A stretch of DNA of 64,000 bases from Enoplolaimus lenunculus (taxonomy: Eukaryota > Nematoda > Enoplea > Enoplida > Thoracostomopsidae). The notes under the pieces are model-generated. The model did no database searches. It saw only the letters and a list, made by a program, of their open reading frames with translations, and was not told the origin of the DNA. Below, in pieces: positions 11,601 to 23,763 of this stretch. The position numbers and the translations under genes were made by a program. The stretch spans positions 124,001-188,000 of the forward strand of contig JASANG010000883.1 of NCBI GenBank assembly GCA_030248215.1, read 5' to 3'. How positions within the stretch are numbered: the first letter of the stretch is position 1; every line of letters begins with the position of its first letter.

Positions 11601-13260
11601 GCAGGTGCCGAATTAGAACCTGGCGTTTCCTGGATTAGGCCATCGTTTTGCAAAAGATTTACCGCACTCTGGCTTTCCGATATATAACATATTTCAGGCG
11701 ATAGGTTTATTCGCCGTACGAACACAAAAGCTCCTTCTTTCATCATCTCTTTATCACCTTTGTCAATATTACGTGCAACCAAAATTCTAGCGAAATTATT
11801 CTCGTTGTTAAAAATCGAGCCATTTGAGTCGCTTTTATCTTCACAACTGAGGACTCTGTTTTTCTGCCGCTGTTCGCCGCTTTGCTGAGCGGATGCTATA
11901 GCCGCAGAATGGTTTTCACTAGAGTTTTCTCGCACATCACTTGGTTTGATCAATTTTCGTACTGGCGACGCCTTTTCTTGCATGCTTCCAGTTTCGTCAC
12001 TCAGTTTCAATATTTTTGGACTGTTGCCGGCCAATTTTGATTTTGGTAACTTGCTACTATTTTTGCTGCAACCTGCCGTATTAGCATCATCCATTCTGCA
12101 AATTTGAACAATTAGTTCACAGTTAGCCGATGTCCTAGCCAAAAGCGCTTGTTTCGCAGGACTACAATGGCGGCTATCATCATCTTCACTGAGATACAAA
12201 TCCCGATCAAGTAGTTCGATCGTGTCAGCAGTACCATGCTGTTCAGTATCACCGCGCGGTAATCGCGGCACATTATTCAGCTTACTGCCATCTTTACGGA
12301 CATCATTCTCAATGTCACAAACATCCGAGTGGGTTTCGGACATTCCTGCAAAATCCACAGGGCAATCATGCTTTAACTGAGCAATGGTCGGTTCTTTCAC
12401 TGAATTAGTAGCTTCCAAAATGTATTCGGTACTGCATATTCTGAGCAGCCTTTTCTTCAAAGGTTTCAAAATAGTATTGTCACATTTCGTTCCGTTTGTG
12501 TCAACTTTGTTAGTACCAGTCACTATGACATCTGTATTAGCTATGTTACAACTTACAGACTCATTACAACTCATTGTCCCGAATCCAAAGCTTGCCTCTG
12601 CTTTTGTATTGAGATTAGAATCCGAAGTAATCTTGCTATGATCATGCGGTGATAAAAATTCTTGGCTTTTCGCAATTTCCGCCACTTTCAAAGTACCTGC
12701 ACATTCCTCAGTAACAAGAGAAGGGCTCGAATTACCACCACTATCCTGCTCAAATACCTGCCCATCCGGCAAACCAACACGGCACAAAGAACTTTTCACA
12801 GCTTTTCCATTTAGGTTTTCGCCGCTATCCGTTTGCATTTTCGAACTAGATGTAGAAAAATCAGCAAAAACATCGGAGTGTGAAGGCTTCAGGGTTAATT
12901 CGTTGCCTTGACAATCATTACCAAAGTTATCCACTGCATCACTTGCTGATATTCCATCTAAACTTCCAGTATTTTCACACAAAAATACGTTTGGCTCGTC
13001 CAAATATGATTCGAGATCTGAAGCATTGGAAGTACAAGTAGTGTGACCTTGTTTACCGCGGCGCTTATCCGAGACTTGTTTTACTTCCGCCAATCCTTGA
13101 GACGGCGTGCCAATAGCTAAAAACCGAGATCCATTTTCGTGTCGATTATCCAATACTTCTTTCTTCGTTTTATCGTACAAAGCTTTTAAGGAACCATTCG
13201 CCGGAAAAGACAAACGTTCGTTAGATCGCTGGTTTCCACTACGGCGATCAGATTTGCACC
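8642..13260 (-). CDS. Exon 5 (last) of the FLASH-like gene
   Basis: Acceptor GTTTTTCGTCAG, then a 1539-codon open frame to TAA at 8642-8644. The GG that starts the exon completes the Gly codon begun in exon 4. The protein is predicted disordered: Ser, Asn, Lys, Thr and Glu rich with no hydrophobic core. Notable parts are an in-frame duplication of about 98 residues (10960-11540), an Asn run coded by a trinucleotide repeat (8915-9003), VNVIDLSDCGED (a SUMO-interaction-like V-I-D-L-S core with acidic flank, about residue 2547) and a charged helical end SPEDEAQLYKRMAVVRSKLE. AATAAA overlaps the stop codon. I do not recognise an enzymatic domain. Confidence 0.92.
8915..9003 (-). repeat. In-frame (AAT)n run coding poly-Asn
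   Basis: A trinucleotide tract, ATT on the plus strand with few interruptions, codes an Asn-rich stretch with occasional Asp, Tyr, Thr, Ser and Arg. It lies about 90 residues before the C-terminus of the FLASH-like protein. A length change by whole units would keep the frame. Confidence 0.85.
10960..11540 (-). repeat. In-frame tandem duplication inside exon 5 of the FLASH-like gene
   Basis: Two adjacent segments of about 98 residues align end to end. One carries SELVDIVTLESPPGVNIPSE and GKKSSSVERLRPTEVKK. The other carries SEFVNIITFESPPVLNILPE and GKKPSSVERLKPAHVKK. Both go on to a Ser/Lys/Asn tail with KT-N-KVA. The copies differ at many positions but keep the frame, so both are under coding constraint. 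The VDIVT/VNIIT core with following acidic and Ser residues could be a second kind of SUMO-interaction motif. Confidence 0.85.
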
Positions 13261-13292
13261 CTGACGAAAAACAATACTATTATCGAGGTATG

Positions 13293-13668
13293 TAAAACTT
13301 AATGTACAACGCATTTCACGAATTATTACAGTGACAAACCATCTAATTTCACCAATAAAGAGTTTTTGGGTGCAAGGAATCTGAATAAATTGCCTACAAA
13401 CCTTCAAAACGGATAATTTGTTGAATAGTTAGCTAATAGCTAACTTGCATAATAGCATATTTTAAAAGCCGAAATTAGTACTTTCTTCAATATTTCATTA
13501 AGTATTAGGGTTACTGAAGGGTTTTTGGGTGCGAGGAATCTGAATAAATTGTTCAGAAATCTCCAATAACGATAGATGAATAGTTAGCTAATAACTAATT
13601 TACATATAACCTTAATTGCTTAAGTGTGTTCGAGCTTCGCTCAATACACGTAGTTCCACTACGACTGG
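13293..13668 (+). mobile_element. Helitron-like element, 5'-truncated copy
   Basis: Shares the GGGTTTTTGGGTGC repeats and the 3' end GTAGT-TCC-ACTAC plus GACTGG with 852-1780. Lies in intron 4 of the FLASH-like gene, about 30 bases upstream of the last-exon acceptor. Confidence 0.7.
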
Positions 13669-13911
13669 CTTATTCCGGTGTGGAAAAGTAGCATTTTAAC
13701 AAAGACTATTTTAACTCATGGTTTTCAAGGCCCAAAACCATACAGTTAAGTTTTGCAAAATTTTCGTCTCAAGTTGCATTACATATTGATTTTGCTGCCA
13801 CAGTAAACTCCACCTAGCGTTGAAACTCTGAACATTACAATATACATGAATTTTTCATGAATGCATGTCTTCTGTTATAAGAATCAAAAATACACAGGTA
13901 GTAAGCATCTG

Positions 13912-14189
13912 CATGGGCGTAGCCAGGATTTTCGAAAAAATCCAAAAGAGATCAGTTCAAAGGGGAAGGGGGCAAAGCGGAACTGGATTACATCGGAATC
14001 GGAATTTTGTGACTATGTGGATAAATTGTATTCACAAAAATATAATATAGATGCATAATGTCTGTTGGCTGGACACAATTTTGACAAAGGTGTGAACAAA
14101 TTGACAATGATTTTTGTTTCTGTAAAATTAAACTACACCTCCAAAGGAGGATTGATCCCTTTAAGCCCACCCCCTATGGCTAAGTACTG
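13912..14189. mobile_element. hAT-like MITE at the exon 4 donor of the FLASH-like gene
   Basis: Starts CATGGGCGTAGCCAGGATTT and ends CCCCCTATGGCTAAGTACTG; TIRs are imperfect. Perfect 8-bp duplication AGCATCTG (13904-13911, 14190-14197). On the minus strand the nearer duplication lies at intron bases +8 to +15 after the donor at 14204. Confidence 0.75.
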
Positions 14190-14204
14190 AGCATCTGTGC
14201 GTAC

Positions 14205-16541
14205 CTGTCTTGCGCTCACTGTCACTCTTTTGCACGTCTGCTATATTAAAACCAGACGATATCGGATCTCTATGAGCAACCGGCCAGCGGCTCGTGGAAG
14301 ATTTGAACCTTCGTTTGTGACTTATCTCGCGACTACTGCTGCGATATCGATCATCACAATGGCGTTGGAACCTTGCCTCATTTCTGTCCCGTTGTTTTCC
14401 AGATAACCCCTCTCGAGCTTCGTTTCGACCTGACAATATACGTTGGCCCCTTAGTTTATATTCATAATCGTGCCGGGAAAGTGATGTGTTATCCCGTGCT
14501 CGCTTTGAACAGCTGTTCCATTTCTGAGACCGGGCAGGGTTCATTGCGTACCGTTCTTGCCGTTGTGTCCAATTCCGATTTCTATCATCTCTAAAAGAAC
14601 AATATTTCTCCATCCATCGAGGTGAACTTTTACTTCTCGACGGCTTACCGTTCTCATTTTTGGAACCGGATCTGTCCCGATCACGCCTGCCGCCAGATCT
14701 ACTACGACTCCTACTATGCAGGCGTTTACGGCCACTGTCTGGCTGTTTTCCACGACTAAATGCATTCTCCATGCGTTCTCTATTATTGCGTCGTTCTTCG
14801 TCTATACGCTGCTTATACTGATCACTACTGTGCCCAGCTCGTACAATACTCCGACCTGTAGCCGTACACCTTGCAGCTGTAAGCACGCTTGGCTCGCGTG
14901 ACTGAGACCGTATACGTCGTGATAACTTACGCAACTTAGCGTCTGCGTAAAAACGGGACGCTACCTTAGCTTTTTGGCGATTTGAAAATACTGTCGACGT
15001 AGGGCTCGATACACATTTCGAGTCCTGTTCTTTAAAAGCACTTGTAGTGCTCTTTCGACCATATAAGTGTTCTTTTGTCCAACGCGGGGAAGGAGGTTTA
15101 TTAATATCTGAAGGCTTAGGCGCCGGTGCTACTGTATAACATGCATCTAACGGTGATTTGTACGATACGCCATTTTTGTTACTACGTGGCAAACAACAAA
15201 TTTCCGGCGTATGATGGGACCCTGTTGTTTCAGGAGTATTCTCACGCGATGAAAGCTCTCCATCTTCCAGATATACACCAACGGCTCCACCGGTTTTTGA
15301 TACACTAGTATTACCGCCAACCTTTACAGAAGCTAATACCTTCGGTATTTTAGATTTGTGAATTAAATCTTGACTTGAACTTTTTACAGACACAACAGTG
15401 TGGGTGCTCTCCAAAACATGCTTGCTAATTTCAACGCTTTCGACATACATATGAGTGTCTTTCTGTGCAATTGACCTTACCGTTGGATTACCACTTTCCT
15501 TCCTCTGGGTTTGCTCAGTACCACACATTTGGGTTTTATTCACCTCATCACATTTCATAGAACTGTCCTGATTCATGGATATGTTTTCGACAGATTTCCT
15601 TGTTTTAATCAGATCCGATAAAAAAGTTGCGCCGAGACTGCGTTTCTCGCAATGTTCAGCTAGGAATTTTGCTGATCTCGCTTTGGCATTCCAGCTGTCC
15701 TTTGACATATTGCCAAAATTCTGCGACTCAATTTCACCATTCTTTGAACCGGAGTTTCGATATTTTCCAGCCTCCAGATTGTCTACTGAACGGCGTTGTT
15801 TCGTAGCGACTCTGCGCTGGTTCAACTTATCACAAGTATCTGCTGTTTCTAAATGTTTTTCCTTCACGAATTTGTCATCATTACTAGCATGCCTAGTCGA
15901 CTTAACATCCGAATCAGTTTGAACAATTCCCATGATATTGCCATCTAGAATTGAGAGTACATTTTTTGATTGCGTCGCATTTTTCGAGTTTGTTACGGGC
16001 TTATTTCGTGCAGCACCACATGCAGAATCAGACGGTTTAATCCCGGCATCGGACTTCTGACTACGTTCTGCTGAACCAATATCACACAGCTTGCGTTTGA
16101 GTCCCAAAGACGTTTTAACAATTGCGTTTTGCTTCTCAATTTCTTCATCAGCCCCACTTCTGCTTCCTGAATCATTAATGATATCACATTGCTTATGTGT
16201 AGCAAATATATCCGCGCTATTATTTGAAACAGGCTTTGGCGAAAAAGCATTTGAAAGTTTCTCGTTCAAACAGTCGCTAGCATTATTGTAACTTTCTTCA
16301 CTAACTCTACTTCTACTTGTGGAACCAGTACTGCCATTGTATTGGAAATACTTAACATTTGATTTCCCCTTGGTATTTGAAAATGTCTTTGACGAATTAT
16401 TTCTGGCTTCTGAATTGGCACTGAGGCGAACGGCAGTTGAAGGCTCTGCAGTTTGATTCGGGATTCTTATTTGCTGTTGAGGTACTTCAGTGACTGTGGC
16501 AACAGTTGGAAGCGTTACGGTGTCCGCTGCATGGTCTGAAA
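14205..16541 (-). CDS. Exon 4 of the FLASH-like gene (RS-like region)
   Basis: Open across about 779 codons, from the acceptor at 16542 (TTTTTGTCCAG; a second AG six bases on keeps the frame) to ACAG before donor GTACGC. The open frame has no ATG at its left edge, as expected for an internal exon. The sequence is low complexity: Lys/Ser/Asn-rich first, then VYLEDGELSSRENTPETT, a Pro/Ser stretch SPRWTKEHLYGRKS, and a C-terminal part with RSRSRSGGRRDRDRS and many RS/RD/RER dipeptides. RS regions are typical of splicing and pre-mRNA processing factors in nuclear speckles. A MITE lies just past the donor (13912-14189). Confidence 0.85.
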
Positions 16542-17729
16542 CTGGACAAAAATCATTTATGACAACTTTTGATTTATATATTGATCAGTTTAGGTTAATC
16601 TCCGCGCAGATAGTTATCTCCTATACATTTTGCACAAAAGCCAAACTGTCAAAGAGGGCAATAATTGTTGCGAAAGAAAACCACTAAAATAAGCACATGA
16701 CGTGACAACTGTGATATTTTTTCCATGCATCAAGCCGAATCAACGAATTCTTTCTAGAAAACCTCAAAATTTATGTCTACCCGTCGGCTGCTTTGTGTAT
16801 ATCGCAACAATCAGTATGCTGCCATAAACAATGACGGGCGATCACGGTGTTGGTCTCGGCAAGTCTCTGTATTTGGCTGGACTCGGTCTCGCTTTTTGAG
16901 TCCCGGTAAGTTTCAAACTGAGACCAAAGGAAAAACAAGTTCCCGTTTTTCTGCTCAACATTCACAATGAACGGATGTCAATCACATTGCTTGATTTTCA
17001 GACGTGAATTTTCAGTATTTTTAGCAATTATTGTTAAAATACTGCAATATTATCTTTTAAAACTCAACACATTCCTGGTTTCAGCAATTTTTTCAGAAAA
17101 TCAAATTTGTTTCCCTCAATCAATACGGCAAAGTTAAAAATAAGGCTGTACAAAAATTTGTCTACAATTGCCTTTTGAAAATAAATTCTTTTCAGTAAAA
17201 TGGTTTTACCTGCTTTCAATACCAAACAACTGAATAAACTGCAAACAAAACCAGACGTTATTTCGTTTTTAAGACGACACATCAAATCAATGTATAAGTT
17301 TTTATTGCTGTTTTACGTGTGTTGGACTTCTTTGATTATTTTTGTGGTGTTAAAATAAATTTTTTTTGAGATGGTTCTTAGTTTAATATTAAAGGCAATT
17401 CTAAGCACATTCCACAATATATTACACAAAAACGCTAAGGTACGAAAAACATTGAAAACGTTTGTTAGGAAAAAACATTTTTATTTTCGATAAGGGTCGA
17501 AAATTGACCGAGGCCAAGCCCAGAAGTCTCTAATTGGGCCTCTGTTTTTGATCGAGGCAGCACATCCCTGGCCAAAAATGCTCAATCATGAAAACTTGCT
17601 CTAAAGAAAACACAGTGCTTAATAATAATAAAAATTCTACAATTTCATTTAACTAACAGTAGGTATATTTATCCATGTTCCGAAATTCGAAAACAACATT
17701 TTCCACAAAACTATATTTTAAACACCTAC
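16542..17729 (-). other. Intron 3 of the FLASH-like gene
   Basis: About 1.2 kb of AT-rich DNA. The only structure seen is a degraded repeat with GGTCTCGG motifs around 16838-16960, related by eye to 26515-26605, and a small GACCGAGGC fragment near 17500-17560. Confidence 0.5.
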
Positions 17730-18322
17730 TTTGTGTATTTTCTTGAGTTGTTTGCTGCTCGTCCATCGCGGATCCATCTACTGACGAATAGTAAGCCACT
17801 ACTTCACCGTGACTGTCTCTTAACTTTCTTCCTTCAACAGCTTCAAGGTTTTCCACTGTATCGACATGCGGACCAGAGCATATTGCATCAGTAGATGTAG
17901 ATGCAGCCTCAACTGCTCGCTGTTTTGTTAGAAAAATATTCGCGAATTGCTCCGCATAGGAATCAGTTCTGACTTGTGGTTCAGAATTACACGACTGAGA
18001 ATGTGACAAGTTAGCTTTACTGATTTGGTAGCATTGATGCTCAGCTAAAGACCTGGAGAGCTCGAACAGTGAAGGTTTATCGTTCGACAATTGACGCTCA
18101 AATTCTGATAAAGTATCGGGAAACATTGGCAAATCATCGACATTAATGTTATAACCTTGAGCATACATCCATATACGAAAATCCTCTTGACTTGCAAACG
18201 TTAATTCAACGCCAATTTTTGACCGCAGTAGTTTCATTGAGCAAGGTCTTTTAGGCCGGCGGGCAGTTGAATTGAAATTTTGACCGCAGCCAGGACAATT
18301 AATCATCCTTGGCTGCGAAAGC
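17730..18322 (-). CDS. Exon 3 of the FLASH-like gene (Cys cluster, acidic region)
   Basis: Acceptor TTTCTTGCATTGCAG, then LSQPRMINCPGCGQNF. The exon ends at AAA before donor GTAGGT, phase 1. It encodes about 198 residues. C102-x2-C105 and C120 suggest half a zinc knuckle, but a fourth ligand is not evident. A basic segment RRPKRP could help nuclear import. Then follows VELTFASQEDFRIWMYAQGY, which looks folded, and a Ser/Glu-rich tail. I do not recognise a named domain. Confidence 0.75.
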
Positions 18323-18498
18323 CTGCAATGCAAGAAATACATGCATATAAGCCAAAAACATGGTATGTTAAAAATGAACCTACAAAACGTTGCATAGGCA
18401 ACAAATTGACACCAAAACTTTAATGTTTTCCTCTGTCTATGTTTTTTCAATTGGCAAAAAAATCTTTCAATCGGTTCGAATTTTAATCCACATGTTAT

Positions 18499-19633
18499 AC
18501 TAGAATGAAAAGTGCCCCGATGTGGTAATACAAAACGATATGTTTCGGGTATTGTAAGATTTTTAGTTGAATACCGCTTGCATTACAATTTCCATGCATG
18601 CGTATAAAGTTTTAAAACTAGAATAATTTGATGCCAATCAGCGTCCTCCCGAAACATGACACAACAATACTATAGAATTAATAAAAATTAAATCATTCAG
18701 TTTGATTGACTGCGTAACGAAAACATGTCCACAACTTTATCGGAGAAAAGTCACCACAGATGGTAAAGTGTTCCGACGAGGCTATAGAAAACGATAACCC
18801 ATCAAGTTTTGGAGCTGTATAAATTTTGTACCGCACAGTGCCCTCTCCATACTTGGCTAAACGGTACCCAGATTTTAGCAAACTTTTAAAACATTAAAAT
18901 ATTTGAGTGATTACGTAACGAAACATTTGCAACTTTGCTGACGAAATCTGCGTTGTATTTCAATTGACCGCCCATGTAAAGATCAGGTGCGGAACGTTTT
19001 TCTGTGGGACTAGAATAGAATAAGCTTCAAGTTTTGACTAATTTTTTGTTTGGCTTAGGCTTAGGATTATGCTCGTTCTTACGCTTAAGCTTAGGCTTAG
19101 GTATAGGCTCATTCTAACGCTTATGCTTAGGCTTAGGATTAGGAATATACTAATAATACTGATCCGTTCCTGTTGTTTACATTGACCCAATGACGAACAA
19201 ACACGTTTTTTATTGGGTCATCAGCATTTTACGCTTAATTTCTATTTATATACTATTTTTAAAACACAAAATTAGTATTTATTTCTTATTTTAATATTTC
19301 GAAACAGTGGATCAAAATTTAACCGTACGTGGCGGTGAGCGCAGCTGAAAAATGGCTAGACCCGAAAACATGTCTATTTGGCCACTGTCATAGAACGTTG
19401 CGGATATGCTTCCGTTACGCAGTCAATCAAACTGAATGATTTAACTTTTATTAATTCTATAGTATTGTTGTGTCATGTTTCGGGAAGACGCTGATTGGCA
19501 TCAAATTAATCTAGTTTTAAAACTTTATACGCATGCATGGAAATTGTAACACAAGCGGTATTCAACTAAAAATCTTACAATACCCGAAACATATCGTTTT
19601 GTATTACCACATCGGGGCACTTTTCATTCTAGT
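18499..19633. mobile_element. Foldback element with about 230-bp terminal inverted repeats
   Basis: Left arm from ACTAGAATGAAAAGTGCCCC to GACTGCGTAACG (18499-18725). The right arm is its reverse complement, from CGTTACGCAGTCAATC to GGGGCACTTTTCATTCTAGT (about 19410-19633), with few differences. The centre has no frame worth calling and holds a CTTAGG MITE (18970-19188). In intron 2 of the FLASH-like gene. No clear target duplication. Confidence 0.85.
18970..19188. mobile_element. CTTAGG-core MITE, A type, inside the foldback element
   Basis: TIRs GCCCATGTAAAGATCAGGTG and TCCTGTTGTTTACATTGACC. Core of CTTAGG hexamers. Flanks CAATTGAC and CAATGACG suggest an 8-bp duplication with one indel. 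Confidence 0.8.
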
Positions 19634-21667
19634 TACTAAACTTTAGGAAGAAATTTTATGTAAATTTACCTTAAGTGCGAAAATATTCAAATTTTAAGTT
19701 ATATATACTCACGTTATAATTGCTTTAGAACTGTTAAGCTGTATTTCCATGAAAATTTCGCGCTACATTTTCATAATCACAAAAAAGCCGCGCTTTCCTA
19801 ATTTCATTTTTATTTATTAGGTAACTCGCTCAATTTATAATGCTAATATATTTTAATTCATATAAATTGTTTGAATTCAGATGGAAAATCAATACAATTG
19901 ATAAGTACTTGCTCTAGTGAAAACTGATTTTATGCTGCATAGTAGTGTAGAACCAATACATCGATATCGGTATTGTAATCGGTATTTTGGAATAATACTG
20001 ATTCCGATACTTTCAATTTTGTATTGCACACATGAATTGCGTTAAATATATAATTGGAATGCGCAGCATTTAAAAATATGGCTGCAACAAATATTTTGTG
20101 AAACATGCTGAATACGCATTTGCATCAACATGCGGACGTGTAAAATTGCTTGAAACGCACTTTTGTTCGTTTCCTCTTAATTGTACAAGAAATTCTAATA
20201 ATGCAATTCCATCCCCAGTCAAAACTGCGAATACGCAACTATAAGGTTTGCTTTGTAACTTATTCTTGTTTTCTTTTCAAAAACGAAAAACTAAGGAGGC
20301 CGGGCGTGGGCCTGAAAAGTCCGGGCCGGTTCATACCATAGTGAGAGCCCGCTGTGTTCGAGCGTCACGTTTTTGAAAGAGACTGCTTGCTTTGGGAACC
20401 TTATTAAATTAATGGTGTTAATTTTGCACGTCAAAATTTCTTCAAATATTCTAAACCGAGTTTCGGACATTTCAGTGCTCAACTTTGTGCTACCAATAAT
20501 ACATCGAGCAGTAAATCAAAACTGATATCTGTACTTTACGCGTAAACTTTGAGCTTAAATGTAAATCTAGGTTTAGAAAAAAAACCACGCGAATGTAAAA
20601 TCTAGGCACCTACCACGAATTAAATAAAAAGTGTCTCTCATACCACTGGCGGATGCAGTGGGTGCCACTCCGGCCTGAACCACCACAACTTGAATCAAGA
20701 GAAAGGTTTTGCATTAAGATTCAGCAATAAATTAGCGTTCGACTTCGCTCTCGTCTTTTTTTACAGTATTATACGTTGAGCGACCGATCCTTTTGAAATT
20801 CCTGCATCCACCACGGCGTCACACAGATCTCGACGAGCCGAGTTCAACGGTACTATTTTCATATTTGCATGGCTAACGATTCAAGAGATGACCGAAAAAA
20901 TTATTAAAACACGCACAGATTTATAAAGAGTCTCTCTCATTCACATATTCGCAAAATATAAGCTTTACTAATGTTATCGTCGCACAAATTTGGAGAAGGT
21001 TTGTATGTTTTATATAATAAAATGTTAAACTTTAAGGGACCACCACTTTGAATGAAAAGCTTTGCAGCCATAAGGTTCTAGCTCGTAGATAAACAGTTTT
21101 CGACAACTTGAGGTTACGTCTACGTTTTCAAAAACGCGCCTTGGCAAAAAATACACATAAAAACAAGCTATGTTACTAATTTGTAATCATATATAAGCTA
21201 ATGTTTTTCGTAATTGTCCACTTAACATGTTTCGCATATATACGTACTAAACAATAGTATTTTCGTTAAATAAATAGCTTAACATATATGGTTGAGATAA
21301 CTTATGTAGCACATAAAAATTGGATTGTTACAATCTACGATTCTGTAGAACACCTTGCGACAAGATTTGAATCCAAATACGAAGGCGAAACTTTGCGCTT
21401 CCGATTCTTATGAAAACGTTTACGTTTAATACTTCGACAATTTTTTCTTTAAATATAGCGCATGAACACCGGTTGCCATGATCTTGAATGACATACGTTT
21501 GTATATAAATACCACCAAAACAGAATAGTAGAAATAATAGACTTTTGATAGAAACATAAGAGAGACGTGAACACTTTTGGAAGAAACATATAATAGTGAC
21601 ACTACCGTGTCCCTATGATTAAACAATATGTATATACGTACGTAACGTACACACAACATAATATATA
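19634..21667. other. Part of intron 2 of the FLASH-like gene, little recognisable
   Basis: Contains a decayed ATCGGTATTG fragment (about 19950-20030) and a GGCGGATGCAGTGG ... CTGCATCCACC repeat (20645-20830). No coding exon with usable splice sites and matching phase was found. Confidence 0.45.
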
Positions 21668-22842
21668 CCAGTCGTAGTGGGACTACATTTATTGAGCGAA
21701 GCTCGAACACACGTAAGCAATTAAGGTAATATGCAAATTAGTTATTAGCTAACTATTCATTTATCGGTTTTACAGTTTGTAAACAATTTATTCAGATTCT
21801 TCGCACCCAAAAACCTTTCAGTCACCCCAATAATTATTGAAATAATTTAAAAAGCCCTAATTTTGTCTTAAGAATTAAGCTAATATGCAAATTATGTACT
21901 AGCTAACTATTCGATTATCGGTTTTGAGGGTTTGTAGACAATTTATTCACATTTCTGGCACCCAAAAACCCATTATTGCTCAAATTACATTACTTGTAAC
22001 CCTAATAATTAGTGAAACATTGAAAAATGCGTAATTTAGGCTTATCAATTTTGCTTATATGCAAATTATCTATTAACTAACAACTCAATTATCTGCTTTA
22101 GATTTGCAAACAACTTATTCAGTTTCCTTCCACCCAAAAACCTTCAGTAACCCTAATAATTACTGAAATAAGTCCTAATTTTCTATTGTCAATTAAGCTG
22201 ATATGCAAATTAGCTATTAGCTAACTATGCAATTATCGGTTTTGGAGGTTTGTAAACAATTTAATCAAATTGCTCGCAACCAAATACGCTTTACTGCTGA
22301 AATTGGATTGCTTTTAACCTTAATAATATTAGTGGAATATTGTAAAAAGTAGGAATGTGCCGATCAATCGGCATCGGCATCGGCACTGCAAAAAATTGCC
22401 CATTTGTTTATTAAGCATGGTGAACTAAAGTTGGAATAGGCATCGGCATCAGTTCGGCATCGGCAAAATTTCAAAATAAGAATCGGCATCGGTATCGGCG
22501 AAAATTTTGATATCGGCACATCCATAGTAAAAAGTCATAATCTAGGCTTATAAACTATCTTAATATGCAAATTATTTATTAGCTAACTACTCAATTATCG
22601 GTTTTGGAGGTTTGTAAACAATCTATTCAGATTCCTCGCACCCAAAAACCCTTTAATGCTGAATTTTGTTTCCTCGTAACTGTTATCATTAGTGAAATAA
22701 TGTAGAAAGTCCTAATTTAGACTTAACTAATACAAATTAGCCTATAGTTAATAAACAGCTTAAAAATTAAAAACCCAATGCGAGGTTAACACCTCAGGAT
22801 AATTGACTTTCAAACAAAAAATTTATCAAAATCGGTTCAGCC
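21668..22842 (-). mobile_element. Helitron-like element, reverse copy interrupted by a hAT MITE
   Basis: Begins CCAGTCGTAGTGGGACTAC, the reverse complement of the hairpin plus CTGG end, preceded by A (T on its own strand). Carries at least five internal repeats and reaches the TGAACCGATTTTGATAA segment; its 5' terminus is missing. Interrupted at 22350-22526. Lies in intron 2 of the FLASH-like gene. Confidence 0.7.
22350..22526. mobile_element. hAT-type MITE (TAGGGATGTGCCGAT family), short copy
   Basis: TIRs TAGGAATGTGCCGAT and ATCGGCACATCCATA with perfect 8-bp target duplication GTAAAAAG (22342-22349 and 22527-22534). Inside are many ATCGGC repeats. It sits within the Helitron-like copy, so it is the younger of the two. 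Confidence 0.85.
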
Positions 22843-22964
22843 AAAGGCTAAAAATGCATCATGATGTCATAATACATCCTTAATGCTCTCAGTGAAAGTT
22901 TGCAACATAAACGAAATACGATTTAACAAAATTCTCTGTTGTGTTAGTAAAAAATTTTACGTAC

Positions 22965-23155
22965 TCATTTCGGTAACTACAAGCAAGCTCATTCAAGTTT
23001 GCTATATGACAACGCGAAGTAAGCCATAGTTGATAGAAGTTTTTCGCCAAAATTGAACAGTTTGCTTCTGAAGTGTCGAGTTCGTCTTTCACAGTGAACA
23101 GATCGCCTTCGAGTGCAGACAACTCATTTATAAGGCGTGAATTTTCCTTCTTGAC
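22965..23155 (-). CDS. Exon 2 of the FLASH-like gene (coiled coil)
   Basis: Begins after the acceptor TTATTTAG with VKKENSRLINEL and ends at GA before donor GTACGT, phase 2. The 63 codons form a heptad-like amphipathic helix (SRLINELSALEGDL) followed by LAKNFYQLWLTSRCHIANLNE, the stretch that resembles the conserved LKKNISALIKTARVEINRK of FLASH (about 8 identities in 21 aligned positions by eye). A second donor four bases later (TAC, GTAAAA) would break phase with exon 3. The intron to exon 3 is about 4.6 kb and full of repeats, so a further small exon cannot be excluded. Confidence 0.65.
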
Positions 23156-23763
23156 CTAAATAACGGCATGATAAGCTTAGCCAAATATGCTACGTATAAA
23201 ATACTTTTGTTACTACAAAGTTTTAGTATTAACCGGGCTTCTTGAAATACTAATTTTATCGTTTGAGCAAAATTCACAGCAAAATATTGCAGTATTTGTA
23301 ATAAATAATTGCATAATATAGAGTTATGTTATACTTTTCAGAACAAAACCGATTTTTTCCGGAGCCCACATGGTTCCACCGGAATACCTGTTCCGGTCGA
23401 AATGCTTGCAAAAGTTCAATTCCCGGTAAACAGAATTTTAACAGTTTTGCGGCAAATTATTCATAACCATTTAAATTGCGAAAGCTTTGTCTCTGAAAAA
23501 TTATTTCGAAATGATGTTTTTGCAATTCAATTTTGTTATTAAATTGTTTCTAAAATGTTTTCGCAAAACTCTATTTATTCCAACAGTAATGCGGAGATGA
23601 AAATTATTTCAAATTCCGGTTAATGTTACTGTTCCGGTTCCTGCAAAGAAATTCCGTTCCTGTTCCTGTTTCGATAAAACTTGGTTCCAGTTGGAAACCT
23701 GGGGGCCAGATATCTGGTTGTAGACTGATGTCTACACATAGAACGTACAAATCGCATACTTAC

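Larger units (their letters stand above)
13261..14204 (-). other. Intron 4 of the FLASH-like gene, built from two transposon copies
   Basis: About 940 bases. A 5'-truncated Helitron-like copy (13293-13668) lies near the acceptor and a MITE (13912-14189) lies near the donor. The 240 bases between them show nothing recognisable. Confidence 0.75.

Noticed and set aside
22961-22965. Donor TAC before GTAAAA for exon 2 of the FLASH-like gene
   Set aside because: It would break phase with exon 3; the GTACGT donor four bases earlier in transcription keeps the whole gene in frame.
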